Positions 11,633-23,584 of a stretch of DNA of 64,000 nucleotides are shown here, in pieces. Every line of letters begins with the position of its first letter. Positions within the stretch are counted from its first letter, which is position 1. The stretch is from positions 868,001-932,000 of the forward strand of contig JAAROD010000090.1 of NCBI GenBank assembly GCA_012274445.1, given 5' to 3'. Source of the DNA: Sclerotiophoma versabilis (taxonomy: Eukaryota; Ascomycota; Dothideomycetes; Pleosporales; Didymellaceae). Both the position numbers and the translations under genes were made by a program. Below the pieces are notes generated by a model that worked only from the letters and a program-made list of their open reading frames with translations, was not told where the DNA came from and made no database searches.

Positions 11633-12594
11633 GTTGAGCGGTGTAATAGTGGAATCCTGAGGCTGGCCGGGGGGTGAATGCGTCCTGATGTTGTCGCGAA
11701 AGGCTCTGCAAGATACCGAACGGGGCCCGCGCAAGCTTTGAAGGGCTGCAGATGGACGTCAGGCCGCGCCTGGTCCAGCTCCATGCTAGCCTAGTGCGGG
11801 CAGGCTGTGCTAGCACGCCCACGCGAATCTCACTTGGGAGCCTGCGTCCGCCCTTGGCGCGTGTCGCCGGTGGGATGCTGGGATGGTGCAGGCTGGTGGC
11901 ACCGAAACCACCACCGAGCTGGGGCGGAAGGTCAGCCGCAGCTAATTAGTCGATTTGCCCGCAATGGCTTCTAGAAGTGGGACAGAAGGCGTCAAATTTT
12001 CTGCCGTCCATGCCGGGGTTCATCTCCTGTTCAGACGACACCAGGCTTTGAATTTGCACTGTTGACGACTTGTGCGAACCGTGCGCAGTCAAGAAGATCG
12101 TGCATGGACTGGGGTCGCCTCTGGATGGTCGCTGGAGGGTCGCCGGCCGGTCGCTATCGACGTCGCATCTTACCTGCAGCCAATGGGCATTGCCGAAATG
12201 GCTGATCCGGCTTGCTGGCGTTATTTGGAGGCTTGCATACTCGGTTCAAATCGTCGCAAACGTCGTAAAGATCCTGCCTGCGGTCTTGTGCATCAATGTC
12301 CCGAGATGGCATGTGAGAGGCTGCGATAGACGAGGGGATCGCGGCAGGTGCAGCTGAGCAAACAGAGGGGCGCTGTTTGAAGATTGCTGCAAGGTTCGTT
12401 GTTTCTCATCGCTTTATTGTTGACATTCAGTGTCTGACCTCGGAAAGCGCGCACGCCCTATGTCGAAGCATGTCTGCACCAGGGCGGGGCCGTACCAAAG
12501 CGATTGAAATGAGCTATAGTCCACGCTGCGGACACGAAGTTCACGATACCTAGTCATTCGTTCAGACTCGTGCTCCACGTGCTACGTCATCAGC
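11633..12594. other. Divergent promoter region, permease and dehydrogenase
   Basis: The two flanking genes diverge from this 962-nt gap, so it should contain both promoters. It is moderately GC-rich, and the short frames in it (such as 12070-12357) show no domain features. Confidence 0.45.
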
Positions 12595-13688
12595 ATGCAC
12601 TTCGAGATTGTCGCACTCGAATCTCAACATCAGCCCCTGTTTGAGACCCTCGATCTTCCCCCAAACACAACATACAGCCTTACACAATACACAACAACCT
12701 CCACACGAGACGAACTGCACGCCCGAATTCGCAATGCAGATGTTGTTATTGTCACAACCGTGAAGCTTGACGCTGAAACGCTGAGCCACGATGTCACACC
12801 GCGATTGCGTTACGTTATTGTCTCCGCAACTGGCACGGACTGCGTAGACCTCCATTCTTGCAAGGCCCGAGCCATCCGTGTGCGCAATTGCCCAGGGGCA
12901 AATCTGGAGGCAGTGTCTGAGCACGCGATAAGCCTCTACTTTGCAGCGCGACGCAGGACTATTTTGCTAGATCAGGTTACGCGTCGCCAGCCCAGTGAAT
13001 GGAAGCAGAGGGGTAGTGTCAACACCTATCTGCGACTACCCGATGGCAAGCCCCCGTTGACGTGTGGAGATGAAGTCTTGGGAATTGTGGGTTATGGAGG
13101 CCTTGGTGCATGCTATCGTGCCCCACGACGGAACGAGGACTGACCAGACGTCTAGGGAAGCGCATCGCGGCCGTTGCACGCGCTCTGGGGATGAAAGTGC
13201 TCGTGGCTGCTCGTAAGCCGTCCTCCAACCCTCCATCGGAAGATGCACAAAATGCACTCCAATCACCGAATGCGGAAAATGCTCGCGTGCCGTTTAACGA
13301 TGTCCTTCGACAAGCTACAGTTGTTGTGCTATCGTTGCCACGAAACCCACAAACGCTCAACCTTCTATCCGCGGCCGAATTCGAAATGATGCACCCATAT
13401 GCAGTCTTGATTAATATTGCGAGAGGGGGCATTGTGGATGAGGCAGCTCTTGTGCAGGCCCTAAAGGAGCAACGCATTGCTGGCTATGCTACCGATGTGT
13501 ATCAAGTCGAGCCTGCTGGAGGTCCAGAGGACACACCTCTTCTCTCGGAGGGTGCAAAAGACCTGAATATCACTCTGAGTCCACACCTAGCGTGGTTCTC
13601 CCAGGGGACAATAAAGAACCTGGGCGAGATTCTTAAGGCTACTGTAGAGGCGGCACTCAAGGGCGAAAACATGAATGTAATCGTCTGA
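12595..13688 (+). CDS. D-isomer-specific 2-hydroxyacid dehydrogenase
   Basis: Two exons, 12595-13105 and 13156-13688, joined across a 50-nt intron that splits a Gly codon inside the nucleotide-binding loop; 347 aa. Splicing restores GIVGYGGLGKRIAAVARALG, the GxGxxG fold for NAD(P)H. The catalytic Arg region is INIARGGIVDEAALV, and the catalytic His lies in LSPHLAWFS. The family reduces glyoxylate, hydroxypyruvate or other 2-keto acids. Without the splice the frame ends soon after the loop, so an unspliced prediction would report two broken genes. Whether it is a glycerate dehydrogenase or another subtype cannot be decided here. Confidence 0.92.
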
Positions 13689-15464
13689 ACTTGATCAGTA
13701 ACTAACGGTGTCGAGTGCATATAATGTGTAGTCGCCGATTACTGGCTGCGAGAAGTAAGGAATACAGACCCTGTACAAATTTCGTTCCTAATCTTAATGT
13801 TCCTGAAAATCCAACTCAATCTCTTCCTCATCTATGCGATTGTGGCACCCGTTGCACTGCGTGTGAAAGTTGCCATCGAAGATGGATAAGTATTAGCTTG
13901 TGACCCTACCTGCCTCCTCCTTGATACCAGGCATTGCATGCTAGCTCGCAAACACCAGTGCTTGCGTATAGATACCTGCTTTTGCGTCCTTGTCGCAGTA
14001 TTTACGATAGGTCCCATTGAGCTCATCAGTGCTACCAAACTCATTGTTCGGCCTAGGGAAGGGGCAGCAAGCACACTTGGGGAAAATGGTCAAACTGCTC
14101 GCTTGGCTGCCGAAACTTTTGAGATCCTTCGTTGTCGGCATTGTTACTGTTTTTGTTGTTGCCATTGTTGTGTATCTGGCCAGCCTTGGTGTCATCGACA
14201 CGAAGCTGTGACATGGAAGTTGGCATAGCCCTGGCCTCGTAAACCTGCATGGGCTTACTGTCTGATGATGAAGCTGACCACAGTGGTTTGGACGACGTAC
14301 CACTTTCCTCGAGTTTGTCGTCATGGTCTAATACGTTGGCTTTGCTGACTTTTTCCGTTTCTTGGTATTGTGCTGGGCCACACTATCTTGCAAGGACACC
14401 TGAACATGCCCCCCCAAGACTTTGGGCGAAGAGACCTATTACCAGCCGCCTGTGGCAGCCTGTGTTCGATTCTCCAGGTGTCGAGCATGTCCTATTATGA
14501 AGTGCCTGACTGACCTGCTCTAGAACAATCAAATCCGCCGTAATCTGAACGTTGTTATCGGAAGGCACAAGACTTGAAATGTACTCGTGTTCTGGTCAAT
14601 AATTCTACGCTACATTATATCTCTGCTTCTAACCCTGACCTTGCTTCGTGGACCACGACTTTTACAGGTCGCGAACGCTCATACCTGTCGCCATCGCCCC
14701 TGTTTTCTCCTCGATTATTGTGCCCCGTTGTCTTGGTGCGCCTATGTCGATAGGAAGGCAAGTAGGAGGCAACTAGAAGGTAACTTGCCGAGGATTCCTC
14801 TGCTTGAAAGTATGGCAGTGGAGGCGCACCGGGACGATCAGACGGAGAACGCAAACAGAACAGGCGACGAAGTGGTTGATGAAAGCAAAAGGACAAACGA
14901 ATTCGATAGTGGCAGGCTGAGCGATGGGCAAATGCCGCAAACGGGTGTGTTCCAGGTCCATAGCACCTTTCTAAGGCTGAGCTGACTGCAGTGTATCCAA
15001 AGTTGCATCTTGCCTGATCATTTCAACAGTATCCTACCCGTCATTGTGATAATTCATACATCTGGAGATGACAGGTGATCTGACGTCGAGAAGCTTCAGG
15101 ACCCTGAAGATGCACCTTTTGGGCGTCAGAGTGATCACGAGTGGGGCTCGGTCGAAGTGTTCAGGATGATTCGACGAGGCCTTGGGCTGGGTGTTGCAAT
15201 CGGGCTGCAGGAGTCGCCAACAATGCTCCCAACCCGCCTTTTTGTTTACTTTGATGCTGCGATAGCCCGCAACTCAATCGCATACCGGTGCAAAGGCTGT
15301 GTAAATGCCTCCGTAGGTGCAGTGAAATAGGGTTGTCGCGCAGTGCAAGCACATGGTGGGGTGACCAGCTAGTAAGTGGGGCATGCTATGTCCTTCAGTA
15401 ATTGGTTGATAGGTGGACATGACGTAGCGACCTCGGGAGGTGGAACCTGGCAGCAGCTAGACTA

Positions 15465-15563
15465 GAAGCTTCTAAGCTGGTCCAACTGCGGAAGCCACCA
15501 CAACGTTCGAGACAAGGCAGGAATACTCGCGATGGGACTGGCTTTCACCGGGCATTTCTCGAA
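15465..15563 (+). promoter_or_regulatory. Heat-shock-element cluster of hsp104
   Basis: GAAGCTTC at 15465-15472 and TTCTCGAA at 15556-15563 are inverted nGAAn/nTTCn pairs, and extra GAA or TTC units lie between them near 15491, 15505 and 15521. This matches the unit structure bound by Hsf1. The cluster is 200-300 nt upstream of the hsp104 ATG. Confidence 0.55.
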
Positions 15564-15578
15564 ACAGGACCTTACAAG

Positions 15579-15585
15579 TATATAA
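15579..15585 (+). promoter_or_regulatory. TATA box of hsp104
   Basis: TATATAA, 16 nt downstream of the TTCTCGAA element and about 180 nt upstream of the ATG at 15762. A strong TATA box next to heat-shock sites is usual for inducible chaperone genes. Confidence 0.55.
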
Positions 15586-15761
15586 CAATCGAGTACCTCT
15601 CAGAGTTCACACCTCATCAGATTTCAGACAACACAATCAAACACCAAGATCACTTGCATAGTGCTCACAACACTTGCTCGCATACCTGACTACAGGTTCA
15701 CACAACACGATACCCCGCTGGCTCTCACGCCATACAAATAAGGCTATAGTCACAGCCCACA

Positions 15762-18521
15762 ATGACTTCATTCGACGCCTACACCGACCGCGCCGCTAAG
15801 GCTCTGGCAGACAGCTTCGAGCTGGCCAAGGGCTATGCACACTCACAACTGACACCCCTACATCTGGCGGTCTCATTAATAGATCCACCAAAAGATCTGG
15901 CGAACCAGGTCGATATCCCTCCACCACCGCTGTTCAAGCAAGTTATCGAACGCGCAAATGGCGACGCACAACTCTTCGACCGCGCTCTCAAGAAGGCTCT
16001 GGTACGGTTGCCGAGTCAGGACCCTCCACCAGAGCGCACGTCGCCCTCACCGAAGATGGCAGAAGTCCTTCGCAACGCTGAAGACCTCAGCCGAACGCAG
16101 AAGGACAGCTACATCGCCGTCGACCACCTCATCCAGGCGCTTTGCAAAGACACACAGATTCAACGATGTCTCGCCGACGCGAACGTACCGAACGCGAAGC
16201 AGATCGATAACGCTATCCAAGCGCTGCGAGGCACCAAGCGAGTCGACTCGAAGACGGCTGATGCAGAGGAAGAGAACGAGAACCTGAAGAAGTTCACGAT
16301 CGACATGACCGCGATGGCACGGGAAGGAAAGATCGACCCGGTCATCGGTCGTGAAGAGGAAATTCGACGAGTTATCCGCATTCTGTCACGACGAACAAAG
16401 AACAACCCCGTCTTGATCGGAGATCCCGGTGTCGGTAAGACCACTGTTGTTGAGGGTCTAGCCCGCCGAATCGTCGATGCAGATGTGCCCGCCAACCTTG
16501 CAGCCTGCAAGCTGCTCTCCCTGGATGTCGGTGCGCTTGTTGCTGGCAGCAAGTACCGCGGAGAGTTTGAGGAGCGCATGAAGGGCGTTCTGAAGGAGAT
16601 CGAAGACTCCAAGGATATGATAGTATTGTTCGTGGACGAAATCCATCTGCTTATGGGTGCTGGTTCTTCCGGCGAGGGTGGCATGGACGCTGCCAACTTG
16701 CTCAAGCCCATGCTTGCCCGTGGACAGCTGCACTGCATTGGTGCAACTACACTCAACGAGTACCGCAAGTACATCGAGAAGGATCAGGCTTTCGAGCGTC
16801 GGTTCCAGCAGGTCCTGGTCAAGGAGCCTTCGATCCCGGAGACCATCTCAATTCTGCGTGGTCTGAAGGAGAAGTACGAGACCCACCACGGTGTCACCAT
16901 TATGGATGGTGCCATCGTCGCTGCCGCCACTCTCGCTGCTCGCTATTTGACACAACGTCGCCTTCCCGATTCTGCAGTCGATCTTGTTGACGAGGCTGCA
17001 GCAGCTGTTCGTGTCACTAGGGAATCGCAACCCGAAGCGCTTGACAACCTTGAGCGTCGCCACCGTCAACTACAAATCGAGATCCACGCCCTTTCTCGTG
17101 AGAAGGACGAGGCCTCGATTCAACGTCTCAAGGATGCTCGTGCAGAAGCCGCCAACATTGAGGAAGACCTCAAGCCTCTCCGCGACATGTATGAGCGCGA
17201 GAAGGGTCGCAGCCGAGAAATCCAGGACCAGAAGGTCAAGCTTGACGGTCTTAAGAACAAGCTTGCTGAAGCTGAGCGCATGCGCGACATTCAGACCGCT
17301 TCAGACTTGAAGTACTACGCCATTCCAGATGTTGAGACTCGCATCGCAGAGCTCGAGAAGCAGAAGGCCCAAGCAGATGCTGAGATGTGGGCTCACCAGG
17401 CTGGCGACGGTCAAGCTATGCTCAGCGATTCTGTCGGACCTGACCAAATTAACGAGATTGTCGCTCGCTGGACTGGTATTCCAGTCACTAGGCTCAAGAC
17501 AACCGAGAAGGAAAAGCTGCTCAACATGGAGCGTCATCTCAACGCCACTGTCGTTGGACAGAAAGAAGCTGTTGTTGCAGTCTCGAACGCTATCCGACTC
17601 CAGCGCTCCGGTCTTGCCAACCCCAACCAACCGCCTAGCTTCCTTTTCTGCGGTCCGTCTGGTACTGGTAAGACTTTGCTCACTAAGGCTCTTGCTGAGT
17701 TCCTTTTCGACGACCCGAAGTCCATGATCCGCTTCGATATGTCGGAGTACCAGGAGCGACACTCCCTCAGCCGAATGATCGGTGCACCGCCTGGCTATGT
17801 CGGTCACGACGCTGGTGGTCAGCTCACTGAAGCTCTCCGCCGTAAGCCCTTCTCGATTCTGCTCTTTGACGAAGTTGAGAAGGCCGCAAAGGAGGTTCTG
17901 ACCGTGCTCTTGCAGCTTATGGATGACGGTCGTATTACCGACGGCCAAGGTCGCATTGTCGATGCAAAGAACTGTATCGTCGTTATGACTTCCAACTTGG
18001 GTGCCGAACATCTCGCCCGCCCCAATTCTCCAGACGGCAAGATTGACCCCACTACTAAAGAGTTGGTTATGGGCGCTCTACGCAACTGGTTCCTCCCCGA
18101 GTTCCTCAACCGTATCTCCAGTGTCGTCATCTTCAACCGTCTCACTAAGAAGGAGATTCGCAAGATTGTCGATGTACGGATGATAGAGATCCAGAAGCGA
18201 CTTGCAGCCAATGGACGCAATGTCCGCATCGACATGTCGCCAGAAGTCCGCGATTATCTTGGCTCGGCTGGATACTCGCCCGCTTATGGTGCTCGACCAT
18301 TGGCTCGTCTTATTGAGAAGGAGGTCCTTAACCGTCTTGCGGTGCTCATCTTGCGCGGCGCTGTCAAGGACGGAGAGGTTGCACGTGTGGAGTTAGACGA
18401 CGGACACATTGTCGTCCTGCCTAACCACACTGACAGCGAAGAGGATTCGGAGATGTATGACGAGTCTGACGCTGTAGCCGAGTTGGAAGATGAGGAAGGT
18501 GGCATGGACCTCTACGATTAG
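15762..18521 (+). CDS. hsp104: Hsp104/ClpB protein disaggregase
   Basis: Single exon, 919 aa. The order is a Clp N-domain (about residues 1-150), AAA-1 with Walker A GDPGVGKT at 220-227 and Walker B LFVDEIHLL near 290, a coiled-coil middle domain (about 410-540), and AAA-2 with Walker A GPSGTGKT at 631-638 and Walker B LLFDEVEKA. The C-terminal tail is acidic (ELEDEEGGMDLYD). The hexamer threads aggregated proteins through its pore together with Hsp70/Hsp40 and gives heat tolerance. No mitochondrial presequence precedes the Clp domain, so this is the cytosolic form and not Hsp78. The intronless structure is useful for a gene expressed when splicing is heat-impaired. Confidence 0.98.
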   Translation: MTSFDAYTDRAAKALADSFELAKGYAHSQLTPLHLAVSLIDPPKDLANQVDIPPPPLFKQVIERANGDAQLFDRALKKALVRLPSQDPPPERTSPSPKMAEVLRNAEDLSRTQKDSYIAVDHLIQALCKDTQIQRCLADANVPNAKQIDNAIQALRGTKRVDSKTADAEEENENLKKFTIDMTAMAREGKIDPVIGREEEIRRVIRILSRRTKNNPVLIGDPGVGKTTVVEGLARRIVDADVPANLAACKLLSLDVGALVAGSKYRGEFEERMKGVLKEIEDSKDMIVLFVDEIHLLMGAGSSGEGGMDAANLLKPMLARGQLHCIGATTLNEYRKYIEKDQAFERRFQQVLVKEPSIPETISILRGLKEKYETHHGVTIMDGAIVAAATLAARYLTQRRLPDSAVDLVDEAAAAVRVTRESQPEALDNLERRHRQLQIEIHALSREKDEASIQRLKDARAEAANIEEDLKPLRDMYEREKGRSREIQDQKVKLDGLKNKLAEAERMRDIQTASDLKYYAIPDVETRIAELEKQKAQADAEMWAHQAGDGQAMLSDSVGPDQINEIVARWTGIPVTRLKTTEKEKLLNMERHLNATVVGQKEAVVAVSNAIRLQRSGLANPNQPPSFLFCGPSGTGKTLLTKALAEFLFDDPKSMIRFDMSEYQERHSLSRMIGAPPGYVGHDAGGQLTEALRRKPFSILLFDEVEKAAKEVLTVLLQLMDDGRITDGQGRIVDAKNCIVVMTSNLGAEHLARPNSPDGKIDPTTKELVMGALRNWFLPEFLNRISSVVIFNRLTKKEIRKIVDVRMIEIQKRLAANGRNVRIDMSPEVRDYLGSAGYSPAYGARPLARLIEKEVLNRLAVLILRGAVKDGEVARVELDDGHIVVLPNHTDSEEDSEMYDESDAVAELEDEEGGMDLYD

Positions 18522-21500
18522 GAGCTGCAACAGAGGGATAGTGATGATTGAAGGATGACTGATGATAAATGGTAAAGCATTGGCGTTACAGCGTTTGGGA
18601 CTATCATGCATGGGATAAACATGCACTGATTTATGAGATATGATTGATGAGTTAGGGATTAAAGATACATTGAGACATTGGTCGATTGATCATTGTACAT
18701 AGTAATTTCAAAAGTTCAGAATAAGTTTTCCAGGTTCCTGACTATGATGAAGCATTTCTTCTTGTGATCACTTCTGATCGTCACAACACCATCCAATGAT
18801 TCAAAATCCCAAAAGTCATACCCATGAATCTGCTTGCATGGTGCTCCCTTGCACATATATTACCAGGACAGGCGAGGGAGCGTAAGTCTGTAAGCAGGGT
18901 CGGACCGTGACCGTATCTATTGGCGGACCTTAGAATACGAAGCTTCGAGTGTTCACTACAATAGGGCGACATCTGCTGGATCAATCACAGACCAGAGCTC
19001 AGGTGCAGATCCTACGAGGTCTATCGAACTTGTGATATTGATAATGAATGCAGTCGAGCGTATCTGTGGCTATTATCAGCCCATTCCGGATGTTGCGAGA
19101 AGAGAGAGAGTAAATGTGGTCAAGGAAGTCTCAGTAGATGGAAGGCGCCATGCCCCAGCTGTTCGATCCATATTTGTCGAAGAGAATTTGATCTTCGATG
19201 TCCTGGTTGTGTGGTGATCTGAATCCGTCTATGACCCTTTCAAATTGTGGAAATTGCAACTTGGCTTTTGCTTTGATACTGCCTTCAAGAGAGGTCTCGA
19301 CTAACGGCCAGTAAGAGCACTTTAGCACATCAAACATGAAAAAATATTTACGCTCACGTGCTCACGTGAGCGACATGCTAGGGCATCCTCGAGAGCTCCC
19401 CGGACTGTCTCAGATGAAGGTGAGCACAAGCGTCCAGTAAGTCAGATATAACCAGATACTTGAGCTCGCGTGTCTTGTGTCACTTAAGCGATGCGTAGCA
19501 TGTGCGATATGCTTGTCAGTTCAGCACCCAGGATCCCTGCGCACTAGGGTATTTAGTTAACATAAACCCTCGATCCCTTGGTCATGGAACCTACAAGCCG
19601 ACTCAGAAATGGTGCAGTAACCCATTGATGCCTCATAACGAATTCCAAACTTGCATTAACAATCAGTACTTCGTCATTATTTAGAGCTGCAAACCCTCAT
19701 AGCAACGCACCCATGACAGTCATCTGCGGTTCATTGGGACTCATGGATTGTTCTGCCGTGACTACTCACGATAGTCACCAAGGGTTCTGCAGGGAGTCTG
19801 TACTTAAGTCAATACTAACAGCGATCATGCTTGGAGTCAATCAACAGTACGTATCGGCTCCCTGAACCAGGTTTGGCCAGCCAATGTTGTGAACCATGGG
19901 AGGGTTCGTGATGCCATGCGTCCCTGCTCGAACGCTAGTTGAGCAGCTACATAAGTGAAATTACCCGTGCAACACCTACATCAGTATGGCGAAACATGAG
20001 GAGATTTGTGGCTCCCACAGTGACTACTTTGACGTTATTTGACTAGCCATACAAGCGTCTTCATCGATAAGACAATTGACTGTTCTTTCCATAAATCATA
20101 AGAGAGCCTTGCTGCTTGCTGAAAGACACCATAGGTTCTGCTCTCTAAAACCAGATTTTGTACTAGTAAACTAGTCAGAGTGGTTACAGCTTGTTTGAAT
20201 CGTATCTAAGAGAACTTACGCAGCTTTTTTTTTTTTAAATATGCAGTAGATCATTACTATGAAAATCATTTTAACTCTCAAAAAGCTCATCTTGCCAGAA
20301 GCATACGTTCGTGGACACCTCAGGCCGTCCGGAATGTGAGAACCGCATTTGATTCCTAAGCATATGTTCAGTCAAGGTCCTTTTGTGTTAACGTTGGCCT
20401 GCTAACCCAACAATAGACCGATGGAACAGATGCTCAATGCACGGCTTCATGAGTGTATGACATCGTCACCCTGACTCTATTGGCCTAAGTAGTTCGTGAG
20501 TAGCTACAAGGTACCAACTATTTGAGTTCAGGACTTAAGGCTCGTCAGACACTCGCGAATGCATCATCGACCTTGTCTGCACCAATGCCAAGCAATCAGG
20601 CGTGGGGTAGGGGCAGCTCAGTAAAATTCAATCGCCTCGAGGTATTAATCAGCGACATAGACTGAAGCATGAGATACCGTCCATTGTGGCGTGTTGACCC
20701 TTTTTGACGCGACCTTTTGGCCTTATAGAAGTAAGGCTGCCTAAGCCCTACAAGACTGCCTAAGCCTTATAAGGCTTCATTATGCTTGATCGGGGAGACG
20801 TTCAGCCTTGCATGACACTTTGATAGTAAGCTGAGCCATTCCCCGAACACATCGTTTGCTGGCTTCGATATGGCAGCGACGTAGCTGCGGGACCTGGTGA
20901 TCTAGTCGACCAATACCAGGACTCCATCAATGCAGACAGCTGAACGTCAGGACTTAGCTTCCTTACGCACTGAGGACTTCGAAACATGATGGTTGACACA
21001 GCGTTCAATCTTATCGAGCGACGGGTCATCGGGGAATTTCTGAGTTGTCAGCATGTGTTATAGTGACAGCGAGCCTCTTAGGCCGGGATACGTAGGGACG
21101 ATTTGAATTGAAAATCTCTGTAACGGCGTTAGATCAGCCCCCGCTAAAGCCGGAACAAGTGGTGTCTGCAGAGGTCCCGCTTGAAGCTCGCGTTTTTGTC
21201 TTGGAGTTGTTCTCACGTTATACAGGAGTGTCTTCGAACTATATTTCGATCAGCAAGGTCAGTGTGGCTACCAGAAATTTTGGACTATTTTTCGGGATAT
21301 ATGGCACTACAAGTTAGCGTTTTCATACTGGCCTCACCCATTCGGTCCATTCACTTGACAAATCGGGTAGAGCACAGACGGGCGGACGCGTCTCGCGTTC
21401 TGCTTGAGTTAGATCAGCCCTAGTGTGCTGCTTACAACACCAAAGATGGGCTGCAGGACTCAATACTAGCCGACAAAGAGGCTAGTTTCCGGGGGCGCCG

Positions 21501-22584
21501 CCGACCTGTTCGAGCTTTGCAGCTGAGGTGAGTGTATTTTGCATGGCCATCTTCAACCTTAGCTGCGAACGGAAATCTAAGTCTTTTTGCGTCGTCCCTT
21601 ACGAAAAAACATTCTGTTGAAGGAGATCGCAGAGTGTGATGATTGAAGCGGTCGATTCACAATGCTTTGATGGCAATCCTCTTCTCCTTGGCAGTATTGT
21701 TACGCAGTGCAATGATATGGGAACTGTCCTGTGTGCGCTAGGGTACATCAATTCACTGCTCTTTCCTGCTGCATAAACAGCGAATCGCTAGCGTTTCGCT
21801 TTGGAGGCTTCGGTGTAAGCATCAAAACACCGTCGTTCGACCGGATATTTGCCGAGGTTGAGCCCTTCGCCGGGATCTACGATCGTCGACTTGCGGCTCA
21901 TACCCACGCGAGGGACCTAACGGACGATGCACGCACCAGTCTCGAACCTGGATGATTAAGTAGGAGATCCATCGTGTACTTCCCCTTGGAACGGTCTCTG
22001 CGCACTGCCTCCTCGTAATAATGAGGTTGCCGCCCTCATCCGACTGCGTTCGGTCGGTCGGACGCGGCGAAGAACCGACGCTCATCACGCTCACAAAGCG
22101 CCATACGTCAAGGGTGTGGCGGTAGCTTATAACGGCGTCACCTTCCTATTTCAACCATCTTGCACCTGCCGAGCCGCGGAGCGGATGCTTCACGACGCCG
22201 CGCCAGTGCTTGATAAAGCTTGATTCGCCGGCCCAACAGCCGTTTCCACCAACCATCGTGTTGCCAGATACCAGCATGGTCCACTTTCTCCCCCCCTACA
22301 CGGACACGAGACACATGTGGGGAAAACATGCGGAGAGTCTGGGGAAATAGGGATGTCCACAGGGGCTCGACCATTCTTGCCTCGGTTGGCTGTCGAGATG
22401 ACGACGACATGGTCTAGGGATGCCGTCCCTCGCCGCGTACGGCTGCTTTCGACACTACATTAAAATCTCTGGTTCCCGTCTGTTTGGATACGGCTGCCCC
22501 ATCGTCTCCATCTCCCCGGAACCTGTCTCGATCTCAAGTGAACCCCAGCCATTACAGATCCTACGTCCATCAGCACCTGCAGCT
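18522..22584. other. Four-kilobase gene-poor region
   Basis: No open frame above about 90 aa has any recognisable motif on either strand. A paired E-box element (two CACGTG cores in CGCTCACGTGCTCACGTGAG) lies at 19351-19370, a poly-T run near 20226, and short CCTTATAAGG-type palindromes near 20770. Composition is ordinary rather than AT-rich, so RIP is not obvious. It may hold non-coding transcripts or very old repeat remnants. The last 200 nt are the transporter promoter. Confidence 0.4.
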
Positions 22585-23584
22585 ATGTCTGACGGTCACA
22601 AATTCGATCATGAGATGCGCGAGCACAATGGCCACACCATCGTCGGCAGCGGTGCTGAGCTCAGTCGTCAAGTGACTGTTCAGCTGAGCCCGGAGCAGTA
22701 TGAACGTCTCTTCTTTCAACCCTCGGCGCCTCGTCGTGGTGACTTTGCGAAACGATTCGGTATGCGTTATGTGCACACAATGTTGGTAGCAGGAGATATT
22801 AACCGTGTCTAAGGTAACCCTACCTTGTTGGGTCTGGTCGGTTTTCTCATACCATACACATCTACCATCCTGATCCTGTGCGGGTTTCAAGGTGCCGTTG
22901 CGCCTCAGAGTTTGATCGGACTGAGTGGTGACTACTACTTATTTGGATGCATCGCAATGAACCTCGCTGGAATTGCGGAATTTCTCCTTGGTAACAGTAC
23001 GTGCGGCGGCAGGTGCGATGACGGCCATCACTGACATCGTCTCTCAGCGTTCCCTATGGCCGTCTTCCTCATTTACGGCAGCCACTGGGGTAGTCTCGCA
23101 TACACTCAGGATCCCATTCATCAGACTACAGCTCCTTTTGCCGAGCTTGGTGGCGCTAATGGGGTAGCCTATAACTCATCTCAAGGCTTCCACAATGTCA
23201 CGATGTAGGTCTTCTCCATCGACACGACATACTCATAACAGCCACTAACCGCTAATTAGGGCAATTGCAAGTTTTGTCTTCTTTATGGGCACCTTCCGTG
23301 TTAACGTCTTCTTTACCTTGACATTCTTCGGTCTCATCATGCTGTTCTCTTTCATCGCTGCTGCAGACTTCCGTGTTGGGCACGCTACGACCGAAGCTGA
23401 TGTTGAGCACATTAACAAGCTGCTACACATTGCCGGTGGTTTTGGCTTCATTGGCCTTATTTGTGGCTGGTACCTGGCCATCCTCACCGCTTGCGAGGCC
23501 GTTGGAATTCCATGTCCCCTACCTGTTCTGGACTTGAGCAGCAAGGTTTTCCCGAAGAAAGATACTACCGTTGATGTTGAGTGA
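22585..23584 (+). CDS. GPR1/FUN34/YaaH-family acetate transporter
   Basis: Four exons: 22585-22759, 22814-22996, 23048-23204 and 23260-23584; introns of 54, 51 and 55 nt; 279 aa. Family signatures are the N-terminal VSLSPEQYERLF-like segment (here VQLSPEQYERLFFQP), the NPxxLGL motif (NPTLLGL) and GDYYLFGCIAMNLAGIAE. About six membrane helices follow. Relatives such as Ady2 and AcpA move acetate or ammonium across the plasma membrane. The ATG at 22585 gives the usual cytosolic N-terminus; the frame is open upstream to 22420. The first intron ends in AAG, a weaker acceptor. Confidence 0.9.

Larger units (their letters stand above)
13689..15761. other. Long intergenic region upstream of hsp104
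   Basis: No gene model closes here. Several minus-strand fragments look exon-like (around 14390-14590 and 13940-14100), and a plus-strand frame at 14086-14211 encodes a short hydrophobic helix, but I could not find matching splice sites or a family. The last 300 nt are the hsp104 promoter and leader. Confidence 0.35.

Noticed and set aside
14086..14211. Short plus-strand frame with one membrane helix
   Set aside because: Only 41 residues, no promoter or homology recalled, and overlapped by equally open frames on the other strand.
21880..21960. tRNA-like B-box (GGTTCGAGACT) on the minus strand
   Set aside because: No acceptor stem, no A-box at the right distance and an imperfect T stem.
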